From Phyllostachys edulis (taxonomy: Eukaryota; Streptophyta; Magnoliopsida; Poales; Poaceae), in the NCBI GenBank assembly GCA_036346405.1, contig CM070551.1:58360488-58424487 (forward strand): a DNA stretch of 64,000 nucleotides. Reading direction: 5' to 3'. The translations under genes and the position numbers were made by a program. The notes beneath the pieces are model-generated. The model was not told the DNA's origin, did not search any database, and was given only the letters and a program-made list of their open reading frames with translations. Of the stretch, positions 54,860 to 64,000 are shown one piece after another; position 1 is the stretch's first letter, and the number at the start of each line of letters is the position of its first letter.

Positions 54860-56699
54860 TGTCAGACCCCAAATTTGTCATTTGGGAATCCTTTGTGTTC
54901 ACAACACCAATCCCTAGATCAGTAGCTAGTGCCCACAGTTACATCGGTGAATATCAAACACATATCATGAAAATATAAAGTTATTGCATAATAATAAACA
55001 AAGCATAAATATACCTTACGACTTTTGGCTTTTAAATGGCATGCCAGGCCAAATAACTTTAAAGAATCAGCAGTTGAAGCAAAATTTAAGATGCAACACG
55101 TGGAACCCTCACGATATACCCACAAGCAATCGACTGGGGCCCATGGCCTCGTTCTTGGCCTTCTTGATCTCCAGTATTGATGAATGTTCATGAGTGCCCA
55201 CATAGCCTTTCTCTTTCATACTTACTGAATAATAATATTGAGCGAGCATGAGTACACAACCGTACTCGCGAGCCAACACATAGAATGCAATTATATAATA
55301 TGCAAGGCTGATTAAAGGAATCGCTTGTGGTTCTTTTGTTTGCATAAAGCCACTTATTGAAATACATTATGTTATAGCAAATACATTATGTTTGCATAAT
55401 GCCATTTCAAGTAAGTTCTCGATGCTGCGCATGACCGTGGGCATGGAAATCTAGATAGTTCTCTCACTCTGCAGAGTTCGCGCACTTTATCCACAAGAGA
55501 TAATCAACTTATAATGTTCGTCTGACACACTTCTGTAGGTATGCGACTAAGATGATCATCACAAGGCCTTTATAATGCCCCACCTCGAAGTAACTCCACC
55601 TGCTATGTATCACCTCCTTGGGCCTCGCCCCCGGGAAGTCTCCCATTTGCGCTATGTGGTTTCCCTATGGCTTCATTACCCTCTACCCACACCACACACC
55701 CCATTAATGGCAAAGCCACGCCGAGGCGAACAAATTAGTCAGCTAGGTTGTACCTATTATAGACTTGTTGTTGCACTGTTTTTACACGAGAGGTCATCAC
55801 AAGAACTCGGTCCTTTATTGACTCGGGTGGTACTTCCTCATTCCCACTCTGTCGTGCTCTTCCTAGCACCCGCCATGCTTTTTAGCCGCCCAAGTCAAAA
55901 TCTGGTTTTGGTTTTCTTTTGTTTTGAAATACTTTTCTAGTTCAACATATCAGCTAGGCTCCAACCTCGAATGCCCAAATCCACTTTCAAGTTTTAAATG
56001 ATGTCGGGGCAAATCATTGCCATAGGTCAATGTATCTAATCAAGGCTAAGCATGACACTTAGATACGAACTTAGTAACTAGTATGTATACCATTAGTTCT
56101 AGGGTGACAAAAGATAATGTCCAAGTTCAAAGATTGGAAGTTTATACGCAATTATCAGTTAAGGTATTAACTACAAGCTAAAGCAACATATGTGTATAGA
56201 ACATAGCAATGCAATTTCATAATTTCAAACAATATAACTTGCACTCAAAAGTAGGAGCAAAATGATCAAAGTGTTGACTCGCCTTGCTCAATGTTCTGAT
56301 GACCTTGTTCTTGTTCTTGCTCTCACTCGAACTATTGCTCTGTCATGGCTTCATATTCTAGCTACACAAAGTATGATTGAACCCGAGAACGTCTAAAAGC
56401 TATCAAATGAAATCCAATAAATCCAAAGGCAAGTAAATAAAGGAAACATTTCAAATGAAAGCAAACATATCTAATAGTATCTTGAGAGAAGAAAGCATTC
56501 TAGATGAAAGCAAACATACTAAAGTGAAGTTGATGAGGGAAATACATCAGACGATGTATATCCAAAAGAAGTTGATGAAAAAAATACTTCAAATGGAATG
56601 AAGTACTTCTAGGGATATTTGGAATGAAGGAAATACTCCAGACCAAAGTAGATAAATCCAACCTCTATTCGTTTGGTATAGTGGTGGGGTTTTGGGTTG

Positions 56700-58500
56700 A
56701 TAGTCAGACTTAGGGTTAGGTAACCGTTTGATCCAGAGTGAGGGCAAGAGTGCTCGGGCTCTTGAACATTCATAGGAATATTCCGCATCGGTTACCTAGA
56801 TGGGAGAGATAACCATGTTAGGCAGGACTCTCTGATCCACCTTCGGGTCACGAATTGTCCACTACTGTGAATAGATAGCGATGGATGATAGCTGGAGTCT
56901 ATACAATGTTGATTGGTGGTTGGACTACCATCATCCACTTGGGGACATCTCGTTGCTACTCATACGTGACACATAGCTGATCTAATGATTTATTTTGTTA
57001 TTATTACATATGTATCAAGAAAGTTCCATGAAAGTCAGGTGAGACCTATGGATAGGTACAGGGTTCGCTCTAGGGTAGACACAAGTTTCACCGATACATG
57101 GGATCAAGTTCACTTAATGATTCCTTTTATTATTTTACATTTATCAGGGAAATTCCATGAGCCTTAGCTAGAACTTCCAAGCATTGACTAGACATCAGCC
57201 TTTATAACTTGATTAGGGGTGTCTACGGGTTTGGGTTCCGTCTTTGAGGTGATCTATACTTAGTCTTACTACCTATGTGGCTTGGCATAAACTGAAGTAA
57301 CCTATCACACTAGGTTCATCCTTAGCTCTAGCACCTACTAAAGACTACTTCTAGTTAAGTAGATAACTATGATACAAGGTCTATGGGCTCTTACCTACTA
57401 GTCCTCGCTTAGTGATCAACCCTATTGTCTTGATTACTATCACTAGCATGAAGCTAGGTCATAGCTACCGCTAACCTTCATGATTGTCTAGTAGTACTAG
57501 TAATCTTATATACTACGAGATTTATATTTTAGCTTCTAGTTCTAAGTAAAACCAAGTTTGGTATGAGGCCTACTCGTCATACCATGTTTTACTAATTAGT
57601 TTCAATTTAGGTCTATTACCATTACACTTTACTTGGCATCGTAAACTAGTTAACCTTATGTTAGGGGATCCTAGGGCTATTACCTAGTGACAAATTGATC
57701 CCCCTGGTTATCTTAAGCATTAACAAGTTTTGTGTTAATCTTCCCAACTGAATGGGCTCTAGTTGTGTTTGAGTTATTTAGCTGAATGATGTCTACTTGT
57801 AAGTGTGTGCCTTTGCGATGTATCGTTTTATTTCTACTCTACTAATGGTTGTATGTGTCATTGAAATATTGTCATTATTATCATTTATCATTGTATGACC
57901 ATGGCCTAGGGCCTGCTGGTCATTGGATCATGTGTGTGTGTACATGCCTAAAAAGGATTATATCACCTTAGGTTCTAACTACTGGAGTTGGTCACTTTAG
58001 TTAGTCTACTTACTATGAGACCTCTCATTTAAGGTTTGACTTACCACTTGTTGAAACAATGACAGGGTTAACGATTTTAACCTAGGTCCTATTGTGTATA
58101 GTCTACTGATTTAAACTTTGCCTTTGCAACTTATACGATAATAGTTCACTGATCATTTCTTTTTAACCCTCAAAGTCCTAAATCAATCATTTGAGCATTC
58201 CATTACTTATAAATGGACTAGGGCCTACTGTCATTGAGTATATTTAACTAGACCTTGATTGATGCGGTGCACTGATCATTTGACATTGTTTTTACATTAT
58301 TAAAATAACATACTGAGCAACCCTAATTAAGTTGGCCTTACATATTAAACAGTAACGCTCACTACCCATTCTTAGTTAATCTCTAATTGCATACATTACC
58401 TACTGATTAACTTAGTCAAGGTGTAATTGCTAACTGAGATGTACCTAACTAATCACTCAATGACATGGGGCCCACTCTCAGCTAGTACTACTATCCATCG
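56700..58500. other. LTR interior without recognisable genes
   Basis: Rich in short 'ctagtact' and 'taactaag' words. I find no open frame of substance and no clear transposon termini. Confidence 0.3.
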
Positions 58501-59320
58501 CCCAATTAGCCTCTAACGACTTTGATCCATTCATACAATTGAAGAGGGGCCCTTGATCTTAGGCACACACTCACAAAAAAACCGAGAGAGAGAGAGTAGA
58601 AAGAGGGGAGGAGGGAGGCTCGGTGGCGCTCATCTGCCGTGAGGAGGACTCTGTGATGGTCGGCAAGGAGAAAAATGGAACTGACTGGGTGAGGCGACCT
58701 CGGGGCTATGGCGGTCTTGGCTCGGTGTGGCTGGGGGTGGTGGCGGTGGCATGTGGTGGCTGGGTGCGAGGAAGAAGATGGGGCGGTAGCGCCGGGGTGG
58801 GAAAGGGGTTGACTTTTGGGCAAGCACAAGCACTAGGAGGGTGGAGGGGACTCACCGAAGTGGACAAAGGAGGCCAGGACGAAACAAGGTGGCCTAGCGG
58901 TGGGAGCCCGTGGCGGCGCGGTGAAGTCCTTGATGGTGGGGAACAGCGGCCCAAATCAAAGGTTAGGAAAGGAAAAGGGTGGTGAGAGGATGCTTCATGC
59001 GAGGGGAATCGAAGAGATGCTCACTGGGGCTAGAATGGCATCGGTGGAGGTGGAATTGACCAGGGCCAGGGAAGATGGTGGCACCTTGATGCTCCTGAGG
59101 ATGAATGACAGTATTGAGTGAGGGTTTTTGCTCGTAGGGTCGTGGAACATGACGTGATGGGGAAGAGAGAGGATGGAGTTCACTGGATTGGCCAGGACGA
59201 CATGGGCGGTGTGCACCGGTCGGGAGGAATGAAGATGTTGCCGGCGCTGGTCCCGTGGGGAAAGAGGGGCAAGAAGGTGAGTTGGAGGTGGAGTTGGCTG
59301 AGACGAAGGTGGCGATCAAG

Positions 59321-59325
59321 GTGGG
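59321..59325 (-). repeat. target-site duplication GTGGG
   Basis: Exact match to 63042-63046, flanking the nested LTR. Confidence 0.85.
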
Positions 59326-61351
59326 TGTCGGACTCGGATTTCACAAATCCAAATCCTCTGTGAAAAACGCTGTGCTATTCCCCGGATTAGTAGATAGCAC
59401 TCACATGCACATTGCTGAATCAATTCATACAAGTCGTAAGACCAGACCATCCAATATATTACAGACATCATAGTGACATAGACCACGTCGGGTCGAGTTT
59501 ACAGTAAGGGCCGAACATACCAAATGATTACATCACAAAAGAATACAGGAACAACAGCGTCAGTAACAGGGGAGGTAGAGCACATCTCTCCATAGGCAAG
59601 CGAGTGGGGTACTCGTGTACGACTGGTATTGCCTAAGGACTTGGAAAATAGTGGTCATACATAAGTTCCGACGAGCCAGCTAGACTGAGGTGGGACTTAG
59701 ACTACTCGAAACTAGACTACTCTTTATCGCCGCCATGTCCATCGACGTCGGGGTCCTCATAGTAGTCATAGTCTCCATGATCCACCGAATGTGAAGGGTT
59801 GGGGAAAGAGCGAGAATGAGCACAACTTCTGTTCTCGTGAGCCAACACACCAGATGCAATAGTATACATGCATGGCTTGACAAGGGTGGCTCGGGTTCTT
59901 TTATTTGCTAAAGAAGTGCTTTCAAATAACATAATTAGAAATTCTTATCACTTAGCATTTTAACCAAATTGCATTTTGTAAGGAGAGTAGTTGTGCAATA
60001 TTGAAATACAGCAAAGGTTACCTCCACCTTATGCTTATTTTTTATCATGGTTACTTCCACCACTTAACAGCACTAGGTATGACCACCTAGGAAAAATCCA
60101 AATGCCGGGTTACATCCATCCGACCAGTTTTCATCCCATCCACAAAGGTTTTTGAAATAGAACTAACTCTAGGAAAGTTCCCATGTCCGCCTTTGACTGT
60201 AGGCACGGCTGTTTAAACAGTTTTTCACTATGTAGAGATTTGTACACTGTACCTATAAGAGATAATCAACTCATAGCCCCACACGATTCCTTAGTCATGT
60301 GGTCGAGAGACCATCACAGTAACTTTTCAAATCATCTCGCCCCTTCCATCATCTCACCCATATGGGGTTATGCCCATGCGGTGTGCGGGATGTTTACCAC
60401 AACGAATAGCGCAGCTGGCAACTTCACCTTACCACAGTGTCCCGTTCAAGCCGGGATGCGTTCGTCGCTTGTACTGCCCCGATCCTTTCCAATGAGATGA
60501 CTTTCAGGGTTTGATAACTTTACTAAGCTAAGTTGCACTTTGTAGACTTGTGGTTGCATATGTTTTACGATGGGAGGTCATCACCGGATTAAGTCCTTAA
60601 ACCCATCTAGGCGGTTCAGACCACATTCCACACATTCTTGTGCTACATCTGCACCCACCATCATACCATCCGCCTAGATGTGGTGATAGCAGTTTGGGGT
60701 TTTGAGGAGGAAAAGCCGATTTATCTCAAATACTTCAGTCATGTACCTCACATGACTGCCCAAAACCATTTTTATAATTTAAGAGATGATGGTTGGGACA
60801 TTTTATGTCCCAGTACTTAAGCAAGACTAGCATGTCGCTTAAGTACAACCTATAACTAGTAATTTACCATATAGTTACTAGGGTGACATGGAATAATGGA
60901 TTCAATTTGCCAAAGGATGGGGTAATAATTAATTAACCAACAAGTGGGCAATTAACTACCTTAAGGGTTAACATACGTTTGCTTAAAGAATTAAAGCATG
61001 CAATTTTGGTAACTTAAAGGAATATAATTTGCGTAAAAGTAGGTTCAGAATGATCAAAGTATTGATTCGCTTGAGCTGAAGACAAGGGAGTCTTGGTGAT
61101 CTTGTGCTTGATCAAACTGGGGATGTCCCGCTTCCTCGAACTCTACTCGGACGAACAAACCGAAAAAATAAACAAACAAGCAGAGAGAACAAATAAATAC
61201 TAAAGAACTAACAAATGAACTCCAAAATAAATAAGACCACTGCCAAAAGCAAGACCTTGAATTAAGACAAATTTAGAAACAAAGAATGCTGCAATCGGAG
61301 TTAAAACGGAGGAGAATGGTGTCCTCGAAGTTTGCCTTCGAGAATAGATCA

Positions 61352-61975
61352 ACGACTCCACGAGGTCAGAGGGAGGTTCGACTACACCACGTGGTCGAAA
61401 AGGGTTTGACTACATGACTGGTCGGAAAGAGGTTCGACTATGGGATGTGGTCAAAAGGAGGTTTCGACTATAGGACGTGGTCAAAGGAGGGATTCGACTA
61501 CTCACCGTGGTCGAAAGAAGGATTTGACTACCTAGTCAAAAGAAGGTTTCGACTATCAAGTCGAATGAAGTGTTCGACTACCTAGTCGAAAGAAGGTTTC
61601 GACCTTCAGGTCGAAGGAAGGATTCGACTACCTGGTCGAAAGAAGGTTTCGACTATCAGGTCGAAGGAAAGAGGTTTCGACCAACTGGTCAGAAGGAGGT
61701 TTCGACTACTCGACGTGGTCAAAAAGGGGTCTCGACTATGATGTGGTCGAAAGAAGGACTCGACTGCTCGACGTGATCGAAAGAAAAGAAGGACTCGAAA
61801 GAAAGACTCAACTGCTCAATGCGGTCGAAAGAAAAGGACTCGAAAGAAAGACTCGACTACTCGACATGGTCGAAAGAAAAGGACTCAAAAGAAAGACTCG
61901 ACTACTCAACGCGGTCGAAAGAAAAGGACGACCCAAAAGAAAGACTTGACTACTCAACGCGGTCAAAAGAAAACG
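61352..61975. repeat. palindrome-bearing tandem array (TTCGAC...GTCGAA)
   Basis: The unit 'ggtttcgactatcaggtcga' plus aagaa, about 27-30 bp, recurs through 61700. It is followed by a longer unit of about 50 bp containing 'aaggactcgaaagaaagac' and 'tcgactactcgac'. Each unit contains TTCGAC and GTCGAA in inverted orientation and can fold on itself. Confidence 0.8.
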
Positions 61976-62619
61976 ATAGAGAACAGGGCACAGGAAACTC
62001 ACCAAGACTAAGAGAGAGGCCGGAGGAGGGGTCGGCGGACGGCGAATGGCAGCGAGGAAGCTCATAGTCGAAGGCGAAGGAGGACGGTGGTGAAGGGGTT
62101 AGTCGGGACTGAAGGAGGAGAGGAAAGCAGTGGCTCCTGTGAAACACAACTGAAAAAGAGTGAGGGGATTGCATCAAGGAGCTCTGGGTATGAAAAGACG
62201 TGGGTAGAAGAGGGAGTGCACCGGTGTGGTGAGGAGGTGCGCACCGGCTAGGCCGTGATCTTGCGAAGCCAACGGCGAAGACCACATCGACGGAGAAGCT
62301 TGACGGCGGCGGGAGGGGGCGATAGCGTGAGCTCTAGCCAGTGGCGATGAAGCTTAAAGCACGGTGAAATGAGGGCGAGAGAGAAAGAGAAAGGGAGAGT
62401 TTGAGGGGAAAACAGGTGGAGGCAAAATGGCTCCCTGGTGCTCCATTTATAAAGGGAGGAGGGGGGGGGGACCAGGAGACAAGATGGAGTGACGGGGTTC
62501 GCGCTGGCGCGGTGGAAATAATGGCATTTAATGCGCACGTCGCTGCGGAGACAATGGCATTAAATGCGCATGCCTCTGCGGAAAAAGAGAGAGAGGGAAA
62601 GACACACTGAGGTGAGGGT

Positions 62620-62735
62620 GGTCGAAAACGAGAGAGTGGTTGACAACGAGAAGGTGGTTGACTATGAGAGGGTGGTTGACAATGAGAAGGAGGTCGACAA
62701 CGAGAAGGTGGTCAACAATGAGAAGGTAGTCACAA
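62620..62735 (+). repeat. 18-bp in-frame tandem array (VVDNEK)
   Basis: 'gtggttgacaatgagaag' variants occur about seven times. In one plus frame (62564-62968) they read VVDNEK, VVDYER, VVDNEK, EVDNEK and VVNNEK. The period is a multiple of three and several substitutions are conservative. The LTR context and lack of a plausible gene around it argue against a real protein. Confidence 0.7.
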
Positions 62736-63041
62736 TTAGGACCGGACGGGGACAAGGCGCATGGGGGCGTGGCAGAGCGGGCACGTGGTCGAACAAAGCT
62801 TCCGACCAACTGATCGAAAGGAAAGAAAAGGGGCAGGAGGAGGAGAGGGGCCAGAGGAGGTCGGGCCAAACAGAGAAGATTCAAATTGAAGCCAAGATTC
62901 GAGCTGAAATTCAAAACCTGAATTTTGAAATGAGGCAGAAACTAGAGAATTTTGCAAATACACGATAATTTGAAATAGGTTTTGAAAGCCAAGAAAACAA
63001 ACGGAAAGATACTAGTCGACATCCAAAAACGGGATGTTACA

Positions 63042-63046
63042 GTGGG
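63042..63046 (-). repeat. target-site duplication GTGGG
   Basis: Pairs with 59321-59325. Confidence 0.85.
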
Positions 63047-63934
63047 GCAGCTAGAGCATCGCTAGAGTAGCGGCGCATGGCAAACAGGGCGTAGCAAGTA
63101 TGCCCGCCGGTGCTGGCATGGTGCGCCGCAGGCTCGGTTGGCCACGAGGAGGTAGTAGATGGGGGAGGAGCAAGAGGAAGGGAGGGATGCCAAAGCTTGG
63201 CCTTAAAAAGGGAGGCGAGGGCAGCATGGCGTCGGACGCGATGGCGCCTGCCACAGTACACGGCCTGGGCAAGGACGTGAGCGATGTCTCCCTCCACAAT
63301 GCTATCAATGATGAGTGCGGTGTCAGGGCGTGGGCGGCATAGCAACGGCACTGTGGTTGCGATGGTGCAGACGGGTGAGGTGACTGGAGTTGGTGGCGAG
63401 GTTGGCACCAGCGGTGGCGATCGGGGAAAGGGAGCAGAGGAGGAGGAAGGAAGAAGGAGGGGGGTCACTGGTGTGTGGGCTAAGGTAGCAAAAAGAAAGA
63501 AGAAAAGGAAGGGGAAGGAAGGGCAACAGTGGCTAGTGGGCCAGTAGGGAAAAGAGAAAAAGAGAAAAGAAAAGAGAAGGAAGAAAGAAAGAAAAGAAAA
63601 GAAAAAGAAGAAGAGGTGTTGGGTTGGGCCAAGTGGTTTTCAACCCAGACCAGACTTTTGGGTTTTTCCTTTCCTTTTCTTTTTTGTTTCTTTTAAACTC
63701 TGGTTCGAATTATGTCGAGGTTTCAAATAATCTCCCCAAAAATTCAAATATGAACAAGTCGCATTAAAAAGGAAAAAAAATCCACTTTTTTAATCATTTC
63801 AACTAGAATCGAATTTTGGGGTGTTACAATATCCAAGATTTAATTTTAAGTTCAAGACAGATTCAAGATAAGCCAAGTAATTCTAGTTTGCACTCAATAG
63901 TCATGTATAAGATCTCAAAAGACATAAAAGCCTA

Positions 63935-64000
63935 CACTACTACAGAAAAGGCATTCACAGACGGTTCAAAAACATCATCACAGACGGTTTCGTGAGCCGT
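63935..64000 (+). mobile_element. left end of another CACTA element running off the window
   Basis: 'cactactacagaaaaggc' begins at 63935, followed by 'tcacagacggtt' at about 63955 and again at about 63979, as subterminal repeats. The terminal motif and repeats are of CACTA type common in grasses. The rest is outside the window. Confidence 0.6.

Larger units (their letters stand above)
59326..63041 (-). repeat. 3.7-kb solo LTR nested in the longer LTR
   Basis: The plus strand opens 'tgtcggactcggatttcac' and closes 'aacgggatgttaca', bounded by exact GTGGG duplications. On the minus strand it starts TGTAACATCCC. Its first kilobase (plus-strand order) matches 47538-48527 reversed. It carries palindromic TTCGAC/GTCGAA arrays (61352-61975), an 18-bp array (62620-62735), a G run at 62460-62470 and a degenerate hairpin at 59816-59845. 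No coding interior, so it is a solo LTR. The GC-rich frames on both strands are compositional. Confidence 0.85.
54860..63828 (-). repeat. very long solo LTR on the minus strand, interrupted by another LTR
   Basis: On the plus strand it opens 'tgtcagaccccaaatttg' and closes 'ttttggggtgttaca'. On the minus strand this gives TGTAACACCCC...GGGGTCTGACA, the same ends as the solo LTR at 15344-18462. Without the nested LTR (59326-63046) it is about 5.2 kb. The part 54860-56660 follows the right half of the 15344 LTR closely, including the hairpin at 55250-55267. The GC-rich part 58600-59320 and 63047-63500 is the LTR's 5' portion. No gag-pol is present. Given its length, a further old insertion between 56700 and 58500 is possible. 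Confidence 0.75.

Noticed and set aside
58506..59363. Multiple GC-rich frames that look gene-like
   Set aside because: They lie in the 5' part of a long LTR, overlap on both strands and show no domain.
61808..62538. Ser/Leu-rich minus-strand frames next to the palindromic array
   Set aside because: Driven by the repeated TCTTTC/TCGAG words of the array; no conserved domain.
1..64000. Canonical tRNA, rRNA or snRNA genes
   Set aside because: I saw only two A/B-box pairs, both in SINE-like contexts without a full cloverleaf. No rRNA or snRNA signature was found by eye; a covariance-model scan would decide.

Overview
This is a plant nuclear window, almost certainly from a grass (Poaceae). It holds Ty1/copia, Ty3/gypsy, CACTA and Helitron elements of grass type nested in one another, fragments of wall-associated kinase (WAK) and pentatricopeptide (PPR) genes, and GC-rich gene starts next to AT-rich introns. 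No prokaryotic or organellar gene organisation is visible. I cannot name the species. No host gene appears complete; the window is an intergenic transposon block with broken gene pieces.

Layout. 1-1262: the end of a gypsy-type LTR. 1387-1846: a broken GRF zinc-finger gene. 2257-3121: an LTR start followed by a short CACTA end with CCCGAGTG repeats. 3631-11526: a 7.9-kb CACTA element with matching terminal inverted repeats, no recognisable transposase, a tiny Helitron and host-gene-like fragments. It lies beside a PPR fragment on the minus strand. 11971-13371: a duplicated gene-tail fragment. 13989-19400: a decayed copia element split by a 3.1-kb solo LTR (15344-18462, target duplication GGATA). 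20652-21452: first exon of a small secreted-protein gene with a TATA box and repeated upstream modules.

22503-46408 is the centrepiece: a SIRE-type Ty1/copia element with 1.7-kb LTRs, Met-tRNA primer site, gag, pol, an extra ORF in the envelope position, polypurine tract and AGGTG duplications. A 12-kb Tat-type Ty3/gypsy element (26160-38179, duplications GTGCC) is inserted near its gag-pol junction. The gypsy sense genes are riddled with frameshifts, but its 3' part carries a minus-strand gene of about eight exons (37075 down to 34155) with well-formed splice sites.

46414-48527 holds pieces of two further LTRs that abut a WAK pseudogene (48528-48890, 49480-49760). 50152-52407 holds a small Helitron, a SINE candidate and a possible solo LTR. 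54860-63828 is a very long minus-strand solo LTR, into which a second 3.7-kb solo LTR (59326-63041) jumped. At 63935 a further CACTA end runs off the window.

The elements do not act together as a pathway; their relations are insertion history. The most unusual content is the spliced antisense gene, the TTCGAC-containing satellite arrays inside two different solo LTRs, and a CGGTCGTACCG motif shared by the copia LTR and the leader of its extra ORF. Several LTR-pair differences are clustered indels in CG-rich motifs, so some breaks may be consensus errors rather than biology.
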